Below, one piece after another: positions 10,985 through 24,607 of a stretch of DNA of 64,000 nt. This DNA is from Apium graveolens (Eukaryota > Streptophyta > Magnoliopsida > Apiales > Apiaceae): positions 130,302,673 to 130,366,672 of the forward strand of contig NC_133647.1 of assembly GCF_009905375.1 (NCBI RefSeq). The letters are read 5' to 3'. Position 1 is the first letter of the stretch. Each line of letters begins with the position of its first letter. The notes under the pieces are model-generated. The model was given only the letters and a program-made list of their open reading frames with translations. It searched no databases and was not told where the DNA came from. Made by a program: the position numbers and the translations under genes.

Positions 10985-12400
10985 GTTATAACTAGTTGAC
11001 TTCATTCAATTTAACAATTAGCATTTTTTATGAAAAACTAATAAAAATTGTAAAATTGTGCGTTCTTTCGTGTGACTCTAATAATTAATTATAAATATTA
11101 TTTTATTATATTAAATGAATATATATTTTTTTTAAAACACCAAATTAATGTTTATATTAATAATTGTAACACAAAAATTTACTAAACCAAAAAATATACC
11201 TTATTATTACATGTAGATCTAACATGATTTTTTAGAACCAATTTGACCATAAGATTCCACTAAACTGGTTTGTGAGTAATATTAACATTCATATTCACAA
11301 TGGAGACATAAATAATATTATAGCATGAAATAGGAAGATGCCGAATTTGTTTAGGTCAAGTAGTGTTTTATGAAATCAAATACTAATACAGTCCACTTTT
11401 AATATCTATAAGTCAACTTGACCATGTTGTATGAGTGAAATATACACATGTATCATAGAATTAAAAAAATATATCATTGAAAATATTCTCCTTTCTGCAG
11501 ACCTCCTCCTTCGTCCTTTTTAAAAAATGTTCATAAAGTTCTATCTCAAGTTTGTATCTTTTTGACTTGACTTGTCCATTTATTTAGATTTGATGCTCCT
11601 GACAATAATTATGTAGTAAGAAATCAAGAAAAAATATATGCTAATTCTAGAAAACTTAAACAAAATAAGAAGGTGGAATCTTACTAAATTAAACTATCTA
11701 CTACTTTGTTGGCGCAGTTTGACATAATATATCAATGACTACGTACCTTTCCCTCTTTATTAATGCTTGAAAAAAATGAAATCTTCACTTTTTTGGCAAC
11801 TTTCAAATTTTGAACCCTGGATAATTTTTGATGGTCCATTACCAATCAAGAATCATGAACAATATATCTACCATTCTTGTTCAAATAACGGTTGATAATT
11901 GACCACTCTATTTTACATCTATATAGCACTAAAAGTTCAATTAATTTGAATAGCCTGGATTGGCCACATATTTCTAACATGTGTCAAGTGAATTAAAGGT
12001 GGACAATATGAACCAAAAAAAACATATGTAAATATTATTTTCACTTGACAAATAATTTTAATAATTTCTTAGTGTAGCCTCTTAAGATTACTTAAGTTTA
12101 TAATTTTGCTGCAGGTACCTCTACAAGGCCCCTAATTTTAGAAAATGGGATTGCAGCCTCCTAAGCACGGCATAACTATAGCTCCTCTAAGCTGATACCA
12201 TTCTCACCTTCATGTGCACAAATGGATTGATATTTGATGCAATTCCATATGAAAATGTAGCATACTTTATGACACAGAAAAATAAAACTTTCTCTTCATT
12301 TGCATTTTTAATAATGCAACCCTAATTTCATTTATTATAATTATAATTAAGGTTTCATTTACTAACCCTATTTCATCTACAGACCCTTATATAAAGGACT
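10985..12400. other. Unit 1 upstream non-coding DNA
   Basis: No coding frame is present. The first 500 bp match the region downstream of the intact coiled-coil gene (about 45040-45680). The rest (11500-12400) is the upstream region shared by all three array units. TATATAAAG at 12389-12397 lies just before the gene fragment. Confidence 0.6.
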
Positions 12401-12559
12401 AGAGGAGGAACTTGATAGGATTAGGATAGATGAGAAGGTACACCTCTTGCGTGAGAAGGTCGCTGTTATTATTGCATCTCTGCCAAATTCCAAAGCAGAC
12501 AGAAACTAAACCATTTGAAAAAGGAATTTAAAAAAATTGTTACTTCCTTCTGGATTTGA
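12401..12559 (+). pseudogene. Coiled-coil gene fragment, unit 1
   Basis: It corresponds to codons about 30-81 of the intact copy at 44329. It starts AGAGGAGGAACTTGATAGG and ends at the equivalent stop (12557-12559), followed by the same 3' UTR words. The first 29 codons are lost, and the TATA region is joined directly to the middle of the gene. A small deletion near GCAGACAGAAAC shifts the frame. It is non-functional. Confidence 0.7.
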
Positions 12560-15404
12560 TGCTCTATCGTGTAATCTCTTGTAATTTCATTTTCGAATTT
12601 TTGGGAAATAATGAAAGGTTTGTCATATGAAAGACCAATAGAAACTAGATCATGTTTGTTAAGTTTTGACTTTGAAATTTTAAATTTAAAAATGTAAATT
12701 TTAAAGGTATATTAAATAATTTTGAGAATAAATTAATTAAAATGTTGTTTAATTTGCAAAAGTATTTAAGATTTCATTTTAATATTTTACTAGTCACTGA
12801 ATGAATATATAATTTAAAGACTTTTTCTAAAAAACCAAATTAATGTTTATATTAATAATTATGCACCAAAAGTTTACTAAACCAAAAAAAAATACTACAT
12901 GTTTAATCTAGAATTATTTTTTTAAACCAAGTTGACATTAAGATTCGACTACACCATATTATGATTAATATTAATATTCATATTCAAATTCACAGTGGAG
13001 TCATAAATAATATTATAGCATAAAATACCAATATTCGTGCAATTTTGTTTAAGTCAAGTTGTCTTTTACAAAAACAAATACGAGTGAAATTTATAAATGT
13101 TTCATATAATTAAAATAATAGAATTAAAAATTACATTTAGAATGTTATTAAAAATCACATTTAGTTTGTTCTTAAATGTAAATTTCAGATTTTAAAAATA
13201 ATTTTAAATATATTATTATTTTTTAATAAAAAAATGGTCAATTTGGGTGGATGGATATGTAATTAGTAAATGAAGTATTAAAATGATAACTTGCCAATGA
13301 TGGTATAAGGAGGAAAATAAACACTTTTTGCAAAATAAAATTCTTGTATTGTTTAACATAAAAAATTATGAATAATGTTTGATTCTCAAATAAATCATGT
13401 CTTGTATTCTTTATAATGAAACTAAATTTGTGTTCAAATAATCATGTTAAAAGTAAATGATATTAAACCAAATTAAACCAAATATAAATGATATTGAACC
13501 TAACAATTTTATAATACATGTGTGAAAGAAAGTTGATATAATTAAAGGATCCTCATTAAGCAAAAGCTAATAACAATCAAAAAGGAAAAAAAATAAAATT
13601 CATCCATTTACCCATTGCTATAAAATAGAACAATATGTTGGTCAGTTTTTAAATGGACAAGGATATGTGGGTCAACTTAATGTTGACATGAAAAAAGATA
13701 ACTAACCATCCATGTAGTCAATTTTGAGTTTATGATAAAATAAATAAAAATTAAATTTGAATGAAAATTTATGTATTTGGATTTATGGGAATAACTAACT
13801 TAGTTTACTTTATTTAGCTTAAAGTACCTATTTTTTTAAGGGGAGAAAAATAGAAAAATAAAAGAAAGTTAAAAGGAGAATTGAAGCATATTCGAATAAA
13901 TAACGAGGAGAAATGATACAAGACATATTACATTATTTTTTTATTTATCTTCTAATTTATGACCGTATTCATTGGGTGAGTATATGCGTGTTTTATATTT
14001 ATAACAATAGAGAACATGTTAAATTATTTGTTTACATACATATTAATGTAGGTGAAAAAACCTAATAAAACTTTGGGTAAATCTATAGACATAATTAATA
14101 TTGCAATAATTAGACCTAACATGGTTGAATAAAGGGCCCAATTATTCGGGCCAAAATCATAATTATTTAATAATTTTATAATTAATAAAGGAAATAATTA
14201 AAGAGCCTAATAATTTTTTTTTAATAAGAAATTACCTGTGAATGAATTAGCCTCCAAGTAACGTATTGGCACAAGAAGTCATATTCAGTACTCAAAAGTT
14301 CAATTAGAGAGATTTGCACACCAAGTCATCCAATTCTTACTTAATTCTTAGCACATAACCACTACACAATATATGAGCTATTATAACAAGGTGGTGTTTG
14401 AATCAATCTGGTCAACAATTAATTGGCGCTTCTTGTTCAAAATCAGGTCTTTTTCTTCTACAATCGTATTTCTCACTTAGGGTTTCTTCTCCAATCAGGT
14501 TTCTGACTTATGATTTCTTTTAAATGTATTTTTCTGAATTGTGGCTTTGAATGAGGGTTTTTTAAATTTCTTTTTTCATTTATTTTTGTATTTTTATTTA
14601 GTTTTATCTTTGAATTGGGGATTTGTATTGCATAAGGTAACTTGTACTTCACTTATTTTTTTTTTAAAAGTCTCTAATTGCATATAAATTGGGGTTGCTT
14701 AAAAAAAATTCAATTGTGCTTTTGATAAAGCACATATAGATTATAATTGTTTAGTATTTACGAAATAAATTTAAGATTTCTGCATCTCTGTGATAATTAA
14801 TGTTCTCGATTGACTATTTGCATGTTATATGTCTTTACAATCGTGCTGAGATGTTTCTTATGAATTGATATTTTGTACAAATTATTTTTCGTGTCATTTG
14901 TTTTATATTTTTCGATGAAGATCTCGAGTTAAAAATTTATGTAACATGATTGATAGGTAGGAGAGTTGAACAATATATGAGATATTTTGTGCATATATCT
15001 GTGTTTAAATGATTTCAAAATTATAGTATGTACTTTAAGATATATGTTGTATATCTGAGTATTTAAAAATTCAAATTTAGTGTGATTTTAAGATAGTCTA
15101 GGAAATCATGGTAGAATGTATGTTATTGTATAATGATATGCTACTATATTATTAATCATATGAGATTTAACAAAACACGAGTGTGTGCCGCTTGGTAAAA
15201 CATGTGTGATCCCTCCTAAAATGCAGCTAGTCAAATAAAACAGTTTAATTTTGTTTTAGGCCTGCGTGATAATTATATCTTTAGTTAGTTAGTATATACA
15301 TAGTTATAACTAAATGAAATAAAGTTAACGATTAAAAAAGAATATATTTAATTTATATGAAGTAGAACCAATGGCTAATTGTAAAATACTGAATAGTAGG
15401 TAGT
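12560..15404. other. Unit 1 non-coding DNA and transposase leader
   Basis: No genes. 12640-13250 repeats the 10985-11480 type of sequence, so this family carries an older internal duplication. 14200-14400 holds the end of the upstream part. From 14400 to 15404 lies the 5' leader (with an apparent intron) of the transposase copy. Confidence 0.55.
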
Positions 15405-17004
15405 ATGACAGAGGAAGGTATAAATTGGTTGAATCTTCCCACGTATACCAAAGATTATAGGGATGGAGTCAAATTGTATGTGAAGAAAGAGATGGCCAAT
15501 TTCACCAGAGGAGACGAAATTAAGTGCCCTTGTCGTAAGAGTGAAAATTGGTTGTGATGGGGTGGTCCTGATATGGAAAGTTACCTCATGTGGAGGGGAC
15601 CTTATCCCACATTTATTTAGTCAATCTATGATGTTAGTTTATTTCTAGATAAAATAGATAATATAGAATTCGAACAAAATACCTGGTTTGGGTTTGGTGA
15701 TAATCTTGATGAGATGTTGGATCTTACATACGGCGTTGTGTCACCAAATGAAGATGCATGAAAATTTTATCAACTTGTTGATGATGTAAAGCAGCCCCTA
15801 TACTCAAGTTGCAAGAAATTTTCGCAATTAAATTTTTCTGTTAGGCTTTACCATTTGAAGTGCTTAAATGGAATAACCGAGACCGCATTGGGAGAGATAT
15901 TGTTGTAATTAAAAGAGGTTGTCCCCGATATTAATGTGCCTTCCTCTTTTAATTTAGCTAAAAATAAGATCAGGGATCTCGGTCTGGACTACAAAAAGAT
16001 ATATGCATGTCTGAATGACTGCATCTTGTAATGGGGTGATAATAAAGATAACGTTTCTTGCAAAAAATAAGGTCTTTCAAAGTGGAAAGGTGTGGCACAA
16101 GGCCAGTAACAAGGAATAAACGTTTAAAAAATTCCTTACAAAGTAATGAGATATTTTTCGCTCATCCCGAGGCTCCAATGACCGAATATGAAATCAGAGA
16201 ACTTAATTCTCTCAAAAATTATTCCTGGTCCTAATGATCTGGGGAACAATATTGATGTCTACATGCAACCTTTGATTGAGGAGTTACAAAAGGTTTGAAA
16301 AATTAAGAGTGAAAACTTATGAAGTTGCAATAAATTAGATATTTATATTACCAGCAAGTTTTCCATGGTCAATTTGTGATTTTTTCGGCTAGGCAATAAT
16401 AATGGGTTGGAGCACAAAAGGGAAGCTTGCATGTCTAATATATCATTATGAAATATCATCGATGAATCTGAAGAATTGAAAGAATTTTTTCTATATGAAC
16501 CATAAAAAAAATTCTTAGACCCAAACCACAAGTGGAGATTGGACAACAGAAGATTTAATGGTGAAGTTGAGGATGGAACAAGTGCTCCTATTTTAACTAG
16601 AAGACAAGTTGCAGAAACTTTGGATGGGTATGAGAATTCATTTAGTGGGGTGGGGGTAGAAAAAGAAAATTTTGACTTACCATATTGAATGAACAACTTA
16701 ACTAGACATAACCTTGATATTATGTAAATTGAAAAGGACATATGCAATAGTGGTTTGGGCACCTTGCTAAATATTGGTTAGAGGTGCAAGATGTAGGTAA
16801 TAGAAAGGCCTTTCGTCCTTCGCTCTCTGCCGATGAAAAACACCTTGAAATTATGGCCGCAAACTTTGACATGACGAACAAAGAAAAGAAAATATTGTGT
16901 TCGGTGATTGAAAATTTGAAATTACACTACAATTTTGATTCCAACATTAGCAAATGCGTGCAAGATAGGATAGTGGTGGGATATAAAATTCATGATGCAC
17001 ATGT
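15405..17004 (+). pseudogene. TNP2-type CACTA transposase, copy 1 (truncated)
   Basis: Decayed 5' part of a TNP2 gene. From the ATG at 15405 it reads the transposase-associated domain (words INWLNL, YRDGVKLYV, EIKCPC), then the TNP2 words QPLYSSCKKF, YHLKCLNGIT, GLDYKKIYACLNDCIL, and further on FRPSLSADEKH and FDSNISKCVQDRIVVGYK (16784-17000). Many stops interrupt it, for example after SENWL (a TGA at 15556) and after DCIL. The sequence is cut at about 17004, before the DUF4218 region. TNP2 proteins are the cut-and-paste transposases of plant En/Spm elements and bind terminal repeats in the nucleus. Confidence 0.8.
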
Positions 17005-17005
17005 A

Positions 17006-18110
17006 ATGGAGACATAAATAATATTATAGCATGAAATAGGAAGATGCCGAATTTGTTTAGGTCAAGTAGTATTTTATGAAATCAAGTACTAATACAATCC
17101 ACGTTTACTATCTATAAGTCAATTTGACCATGTTGTAGGAGTGAAATACACACATGTATCATACAATTAAAAAAATATATCATTGAAAATATTCTGTTTT
17201 CCGCACACCTCCTCCTTGGTCCATTTTAAAAAACTTTCATAAAGTTCTTTCTCAAGTTTGTATCTTTTTGACTTGGCTTGTCAATTTATTTAGATTTGAT
17301 GCTCCTTACAACAATTACGTAGTAAGAAATCGAAAAAATATATGCTAATTCTATAAAACTTAAACAAAATTAGAAGGTGGAATCTTACTAAATTAAAGGC
17401 TCTACTACTTTGTTCGCGCAGTTTGACATAATATATCAATGACTACATACCTTTTCATCTTTATTAATGCTTGAAAAAATTGAAATCTTCACTTTTTTGG
17501 CAACTTTCAAATTTTGGAGCCTTGATAATTTTTGATGGTCCATGACCAATCAAGAATTATGAACAATATATCTACCATTCTTGTTCAAATAACTGTCGAT
17601 AATATACCACTCTATTTTACATCCATATAGCACTAAGTGTTCAATTAATTTGAATAGCCTCGATTGGCCACATATTTCTAACATGTGTGAAGTGAATTAA
17701 AGTTGGACAATATTAACGAAAAAAACATGTGTAAATATTATGTTCATTTGACAAATAATTTTAATAATTTTTTAGTGTAGCCTCTTAAGATTACTTAAGT
17801 CGATAATTTTGGTGCAGGTACCTCTGAACAAGGCCCCTAATTTTATAAAATAGGATTGCAACCTCGCATAACTATAGCTCCTGTAAGCTGATACCATTCT
17901 CACCTTCATGTGCATAAATCGATTGATATTTGATGCAATTCCATATGAAAATGTAGCATACTTTATGACAGAGAAAAATAAAACTTTCTCTTCATTTGCA
18001 TTTTTAATAAAGCAACCCCAATTTCATTTAGTATAATTATAATTAATGTTTCATTTACTAACCCTATTTCATCTACAAACCCTTATTTAAAGGGCTATTA
18101 CAAGTGTGGA
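17006..18110. other. Unit 2 upstream non-coding DNA
   Basis: No genes. Colinear with 11297-12400. TTATTTAAAGG at 18083-18093 is the TATA-like box before the gene fragment. Confidence 0.6.
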
Positions 18111-18223
18111 AAAACAAGAGGAGGAATTTTGCATCTCTGCAAAATTCCAAAGCAGAAATCCAACAGAAACTAAGCGATTTGAAAAAGGAATTTAAAAAAA
18201 TTGTTACTTCCTTCTGGATTTGA
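18111..18223 (+). pseudogene. Coiled-coil gene fragment, unit 2
   Basis: Same gene as at 44329, with a second internal loss. GAGGAGGAA is joined straight to TTTTGCATCTCTGC, removing about 70 bp more than in unit 3. It keeps the C-terminal coiled-coil codons, the stop (18221-18223) and the 3' UTR. Confidence 0.68.
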
Positions 18224-20216
18224 TGCTCTAGTGTAATCTCTTGTAATTTCATTTTCCAATTTTTGGGAAATAATGTAAGGTTTGTCATATGAAAGATGAA
18301 TAGAAACTAGATGTGTTTGTTAAGTTTTGACTTTGAAATTTTAAATTTAAAAATGTAAATTTTAAAGGTATATTAAATAATTTTGAGAATAAATTAATTA
18401 ACATGTTGTATAATTGGCTAAAGTATTTAAGTTTTCATTTTATTATTTTACTAGTCAGTGAATGAATATATAATTTAAAGACTTTTTCTAAAAAACCAAA
18501 TTAATGTTTATAATAATAATTATACACCAAAAGTTTACTAAACCAAAAACAAATACTACATGATTAATCTAGAATTATTTTTTTAAACCAAGTTGACATT
18601 AAGATTCGACTACACCATATTATGATTAATATTAACATTCATATTCAAATTCAGACTGGAGTCATAAATAATATTATAGCATAAAATACGATTATGCTTG
18701 CAATTTTGTTTAAGTCAAGTAGTCTTTTATAAAAACAAATACGAGTGAAATTTATAAATGTTTTATATAATTAAAATAATATAATTAAAAATTACATTTA
18801 GTATGTTATTAAATATCACATTTAGTTTGTTCTTAAATGTAAATTTCAGATTTTAAAAATAATTTTGAAAATATTATTATTATTTAGTAAAAAATTAGTC
18901 AATTTGGTTGGATGGACATGTAATTAGTAAATGGAGTATTAAAATGATAACTTGCCAATGTTGCTATAAGGAGGAAAATAGACACTTTTTGCAAAACAAA
19001 ATTCTTGTATTCTCTAACATAAAAAATTGTGAATAGTGTTTGATTCCCAAATAAACCATGTCTTGTATTCTTTATAATGAAACTGAAATTTGTGTTCAAA
19101 TAATCATGTTAAAAGTAAATGATATTAAACCAAATTAAATAAAATAGAAATGATATTGAACCTAACAATTTTATAATACATGTGTGGAAGAAAGTTGATA
19201 TAATTAAATGATCCGCATTAAGCAAAAGCTAATAACAACCAAAAACAAGAGAAAATAAAATTCATCCATTTACCCAATGCTATAAAATAGAACAACATGT
19301 TGGTCAGTTTTTAAATGGACATGGACATGTGGGTCAGCTTAATGTTGACATGAAAAAAGATAACTAACCATCCATGTAGTCAATTTTGAGGTTATGATAA
19401 AATAAATAAAAATTAAATTTGAATCAAAATTTATGTATTTGGAATGATGGAAATAACTATCTTAGTTTCCTTTATTTAGCTTAAAGCACCTATTTTTTAA
19501 GTGGAGAAAAATAGAAAAATAAAAGAAAGATAAAAGGAGAATTGAAGCATATTCGAAAAAATAATGAGGAGAAATAATACAAAACATATTATATTATTTT
19601 TTGATTTATCTTCTAATTTATGAGCATATTCATTGGGTGAGTATGTGTGTGTTTTAGTTTTATAACAATAAAGAATATGTTAATTATTTATTTACATACA
19701 TATTAATAGTTGAAAAAACCTAATAGAAGTTTTATTAACTCTATAGACATAATTAATATTGCAATAATTAGACCTAACTTGGCCCAATGAAGCGCCCAGT
19801 TATTGGGCCAAAATCATAATTATTTTATAATTTTATAATTAATAAAGGAAATAATTAAACAGCCTAATAAATATTTTTTAATAAGAAACTACTTGTGAAT
19901 GAATTAGCCTGTAAGTAATCTATTGGTATAAGGAGTCATTTCACTACTCTCAAGTTCAATTACAGAGATTTGCACAGTCATCCAATTCTTACTTAATGCT
20001 TAGGGCATAAGCACTACACAATATATGAGCTATTATAAAGATTTTTTTTAGTGTAACCAGCCAAACTATGATCATAACTGTTGTTGTCATTTAGTCTAAC
20101 CATAGAAAAAACGAGACATCTACGGTTACTGTATAAACGATGTTATCGTTGGTCTTAATAAAGTGTTACTAAAAACTGAAATTTTAGGAGGTTAATTAAT
20201 TGATATAGAAGCGGGG
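18224..20216. other. Unit 2 non-coding DNA
   Basis: No genes. Matches 12560-14400 and 24608-26454. Near 20048 is TTTTTTTTAGTGTAACC, and around 20092-20140 are GTAACCATA-like subterminal words, marking the approximate start of the CACTA part; an exact terminus could not be fixed. Confidence 0.55.
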
Positions 20217-20604
20217 AATAAAATTTATTAAAAAAGATAAATAAAATTTATTAAAAAAGACAAGGGCGGGGGTTAAAAATTTACTAAAACTTTACTATGG
20301 CCTAAAACTAATAAAATCTCACATTTCACTTTGTATCTCACTCTCAAATCTCACTCTCTCTCTCTCTCACATATATTCCCCCTCTCTTTCACTCTCAAAT
20401 TTCTTCTCTCAAATAAAATTTATTAAAAAAGATAAATAAAATTTATTAAAAAAGACAAGGGGGGGTTAAAAATTTATTAAAACTTTATTATGCCCTAAAA
20501 CTAATAAAATCTCACATTTCACTTTGTATCTCACTCTCAAATCTCACTCTCTCTCTCACACACATATATTCCCCCTCTCTTTCACTCTCAAATTTCTTCT
20601 CTCA
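20217..20604 (+). repeat. 195-bp tandem duplication of the transposase promoter block
   Basis: AATAAAATTTATTAAAAAAG at 20217 recurs at 20412. The whole block, including the CT-rich ACTCTCAAATCTCACTCTCT stretch and TTTCTTCTCTC, is repeated. Units 3 (34725-34915) and the right-hand copy (52290-52460) have it once. Confidence 0.8.
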
Positions 20605-21720
20605 CAATCCATTTGGTCCCAAACTGGTGTGTGAGTTCAACTGATACAGGATGGTGTCTAAGTTCAACTTGGGTCAACAAGGTGGTGTTTGAATCAATCA
20701 GGTCAACAATTAATTTGTGCTTCTTGTTCACAATCGGGTCTTCTTGTTCATAATAGGGTCTTTTTCTTCTACAATGGTGTTTCTCACTTAGGGTTTCTTC
20801 TCCAATCAGGTTTATGACTTAGGGTTTCTTTTAAATGTATTTTTCTAAATTGTGGCTTTGAATTAGGGTATTTTGTGTTTGTTTTTTTTATTTATTTTTG
20901 TATTTTTATTTAGTTTTATCTTTGAATTGGGGATTTAAATTGCATAAGGTAACTTGTACTTGACTTATTTATTTTTGTTTTTAAAAGTCTCTAATTGCAT
21001 ATAAATTGGGGTTGCTTAAAACAAATTCAATTGTGTTTTTCATAAAGCAAATATAGATTATAATTGTTTAAGATTCATGAAATAAATTTAAGATTTCTGC
21101 ATCTCTGTGATAATTAATGTTCTCGATTGACTATTTGCATGTTATATATTTTTACAATCGTGCTGAGATGTTTCTTATGAATTGATGTTTTGTACAAATT
21201 ATTTTTCGTCTCATTTGTTTTATATTTTTCGATGAAGATCTCGAGTTAAGAATTTATGTAACATGATTGATAGGTAGGAGAGTTGAACAATATATGAGAT
21301 ATTTTGTGCATATATCTGTGTTTAAATGATTTCAAAATTTTAGTATGTACTTTAAGATATATGTTGTGTATCTGAGTATTTAAAAATTCAAATTTAGTGT
21401 GACTTTAACATAGTCTAGGAAATCATGGTAGAATGTATGTTTTGTATAATGATATGCTACTATATTATTAATCATATGAGATTTAACAAAACACGAGTGT
21501 GTGCCGCTTGGTAAAACATTTATGATCCCTGCTAAAATGCAGCTAGTCAAATAAAACAGTGTAATTTTGTTTTAGGCCTGCGTGATAATTATATCTTTAG
21601 TTAGTTAGTATATACATAGTCATAACTAAATGAAACAAAGTTAATGATTAAAAAAGAATATATTTAATTTATATGAAGTAGAACCAATGGCTAATTGTAC
21701 AATACTGAATAGTAGGTAGT
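20605..21720. other. Unit 2 transposase 5' leader
   Basis: Non-coding leader with TTAGGGTTTCTTCTCC-type words, T-rich stretches and an apparent leader intron. It leads to the ATG at 21721. Confidence 0.5.
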
Positions 21721-23319
21721 ATGACAGAGGAAGGTATAAATTGGTTGAATCTTCCCAAGTATACCAAAGATTATAGGGATGGAGTCAAATTGTATGTGAA
21801 GAAAGAGATGGCCAATTTCACCAGAGGAGACGAAATTAAGTGCCCTTGTCGTAAGAGTGAAAATTGGTTGTGGTGGGGTGGTCGTGATATGGAGAGTTAC
21901 CTCATGTGGAGGGGACCTTATTCCACATTTATTTAGTCAATCTATGATGTTAGTTTATTTCCAGATAAAATAGATAATATAGAATTCAAACAAAATACTT
22001 GGTTTGGGTTTGGTGATAATCTTGATGAGATGTTGGATGTTACATACGGCATTGTGGCACCAAATGAAGATGCATGAAAATTTTATCAACTTGTTGATGA
22101 TGGAAAGCAGCCCCTATACTCAGGTTGCAAGAAATTTTCGTGATTAAATTTTTCTGTTAGGCCTTACCATTGGAAGTGCTTAAATGGAATAACCGAGACC
22201 GCATTGGGAGAGATATTGTTGTTATTAAAAGAGGTTGTCTCTGATATTAATGTGCCTTCCTCTTTTAATTTAGCTAAAAATATGATCAGGGATCTCGGTC
22301 TGGACTACAAAAAGATATATGCATGTCTGAATGACTGCATCTTGTATTGGGGTGATAATAAAGATGAAGTTTCTTGCAAAAATTATGGTCTTTCAAAGGT
22401 GAAAGGTGTGGCACAAGGCTAGTAACAAGGAATAAACGTTTAAAAAAATCCTTACAAAGTAATGAGATATTTTTCGCTCATCCCAAGGCTCCAATGACCA
22501 AATATGAAATCAGAGAACTTAATTCTCTCAAAAATTATTCCTGGTCCGAATGATCCGGGGAACAATATTGATGTCTACATGCAACGTTTGATTGAGGAGC
22601 TACAAAATGTTTGAAAAATTAAGAGTGAAAACTTATGATGTTGCAACAAATCAGATATTTATATTACCAGCAAGTTTTCAATGGTCAATTTCTGATTTTT
22701 TCGGCTAGGCAATAATAATGGGTTGGAGCACAAAAGGGAAGCTTGCATGTCCAGTATATCATTATGAAACATCGTCGATAAATCTGAAGAATTGAAAGAA
22801 ATTGTTCTATATGAACCATAAAAAATTCTTAGACCCAAACCACAAGTGGAAATTGGACAAAAGAAGATTTAATGGTGAAGTTGAGGATGGAACAAGTGCT
22901 CCTATTTTAACTAGAAGACAAGTTGCAGAAATTTTGGATGATTACGAGAATTCATTTGGTGGGGTGGGGGTAGAAAAAGAAAATTTTGACTTACCATATT
23001 GAATGAACAACTTAACTCGACATAACCTTGATACTATGTATATTGAAAAGGACATATGCAATAGTGGTTTGGGCACCTTGCAAAATATTGGTTAGAGGTG
23101 CAAGATGTAGGTAATAGAAAGGCCTTTCATGCTTTGCTCTCTACCGATGGAAAATACCTTGAAATTAGGGCCGCAAACTTTGACATGACGAACAAAGAAA
23201 AGAAAATATTGTGTTAAGTGATTGAAAATTTGAAATTCCCCTAGAGTTTTGATTCCAACATTAGCAAATGCGTGCAAGATAGGATAGTGGTGGGATATAA
23301 AATTAATGATGTACATGTA
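21721..23319 (+). pseudogene. TNP2-type CACTA transposase, copy 2 (truncated)
   Basis: The best-kept 5' part of the family. From the ATG at 21721 a 71-codon open frame covers the transposase-associated domain (INWLNLPKYTKDYRDGV, EIKCPCRKS, YLMWRGPY), with the third metal-binding-like Cys changed to Ser compared with CPCRKC in copy 3. A second open stretch (22204-22422) carries GLDYKKIYACLNDCILYWGD, a strong TNP2 signature. Stops lie at 21934, 22075 and 22420. Later parts (22802-23310) carry ILDDYENSFGG and the FDSNISKCVQDR region. It ends at the same breakpoint as copy 1. Confidence 0.8.
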
Positions 23320-23320
23320 A

Positions 23321-24430
23321 TGGAGACATAAATAATATTATAGTATGAAATAGGAAGATACCGAATTTGTTTAGGTCAAGTAGTATTTTATGAAGTCAAG
23401 TACAAATACAGTCCACTTTTAATATCTATAAGTCAATTTGACCATATTCTAGGACTGAAATACACACATGTATCATACAATTCAAAAAAATATATTATTG
23501 AAAATATTCTCTTTTCTGCACACCTTCTCATTCGTCCATTTTAAAAAACCTTCATAAAATTCTTTCTCAAGTTTGTATCTTTTTTGACTTGGCTTGTCCA
23601 TTTATTTAGATTTGATGCTCCTTACAACAATTATGTAGTAAGAAATCGAAAAAATATATGCTAATTCTATAAAACTTAAACAAAATTAGAAGGTGGAATC
23701 TTACTAAATTAAACGCTCTACTACTTTGTTCGCGCAGTTTGACATAATATATCAATGACTACATACCTTTTCATCTTTATTAATGCTTGAAAAAATTGAA
23801 ATCTTCACTTTTTTGGCAACTTTCAAATTTTGGAGCCTTGATAATTTTTGATGGTCCATGACCAATCAAGAATTATGAACAATATATCTACCATTCTTGT
23901 TCAAATAACTGTCGATAATATACCACTCTATTTTACATCCATATAGCACTAAGTGTTCAATTAATTTGAATAGCCTCGATTGGCCACATATTTCTAACAT
24001 GTGTGAAGTGAATTAAAGTTGGACAATATTAACGAAAAAAACTTGTGTAAATATTATGTTCATTTGACAAATAATTTTAATAATTTCTTAGTGTAGCCTC
24101 TTAAGATTACTTAAGTCGATAATTTTGCTGCATATACCTCTGAACAAGGCCCCTAATTTTATAAAATAGGATTGCAGCCTCCTAAGCAGTGCATAACTGT
24201 AGCTCCTGTAAGCTGATACCATTCTCACCTTCATGTGCACAAATGGATTGATATTTGATGCAATTCCATATAAAAATGTAGCATACTTTATGACAGAGAA
24301 AAATAAAACTTTCTCTTCATTTGCATTTTTAATAAAGCAACCCTAATTTCATTTAGTATAATTATAATTAACGTTTCATTTACTAACCCTATTTCATCTA
24401 CAGACCCTTATTTAAAGGGCTATTACAAGT
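23321..24430. other. Unit 3 upstream non-coding DNA
   Basis: No genes. Colinear with 17006-18110. The TTATTTAAAGG box lies at about 24409-24419. Confidence 0.6.
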
Positions 24431-24607
24431 GTGGAAAAACAAGAGGAGGAACTTTATAGGATTAGGATAGATGAGAAGGTACACCTCTTGCGTGAGAAGG
24501 TCGTTGTTATTATTGCATCTCTGCAAAATTCCAAAGCAGAAATCCAACAAAAACTAAACGATTTGAAAAAGGAATTTAAAAAAATTGTTACTTCCTTCTG
24601 GATTTGA
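24431..24607 (+). pseudogene. Coiled-coil gene fragment, unit 3
   Basis: Carries the region equivalent to codons about 27-81, starting GTGGAAAAACAAGAGGAGG, where the TATA region is fused into the gene at a GTGGA-like match. The stop is at 24605-24607. An extra ATT and other changes break the frame. Longer than the unit 2 fragment. Confidence 0.7.

Larger units (their letters stand above)
10985..17005 (+). repeat. Array unit 1 of the 6.3-kb tandem repeat
   Basis: This is the first of three head-to-tail copies. It differs from units 2 and 3 by starting further upstream (10985 rather than at GGAGACATAAA) and by lacking about 640 bp of promoter/leader (the equivalent of 20033-20680, missing at 14400). 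Sampled stretches differ from unit 2 by roughly 6%. It ends at the junction CATGTAAT/GGAGACAT near 17005, identical to the end of unit 2. Confidence 0.8.
17006..23320 (+). repeat. Array unit 2 of the 6.3-kb tandem repeat
   Basis: Bounded by two identical junctions (about 17005 and 23320) where transposase sequence is joined to GGAGACATAAATAATATT. It is 97-98% identical to unit 3 in a sampled 270 bp. It carries a private 195-bp promoter duplication (20217-20604). Confidence 0.85.

Noticed and set aside
14375..14395. CACTACACAATATATGAGC as a CACTA left end
   Set aside because: CACTAC is present but no inverted partner with a matching target duplication was found; the same word lies in all copies far from any clear end.
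16343..16762. 139-codon minus-strand frame
   Set aside because: Antisense to decayed TNP2 sequence that matches other copies on the plus strand.
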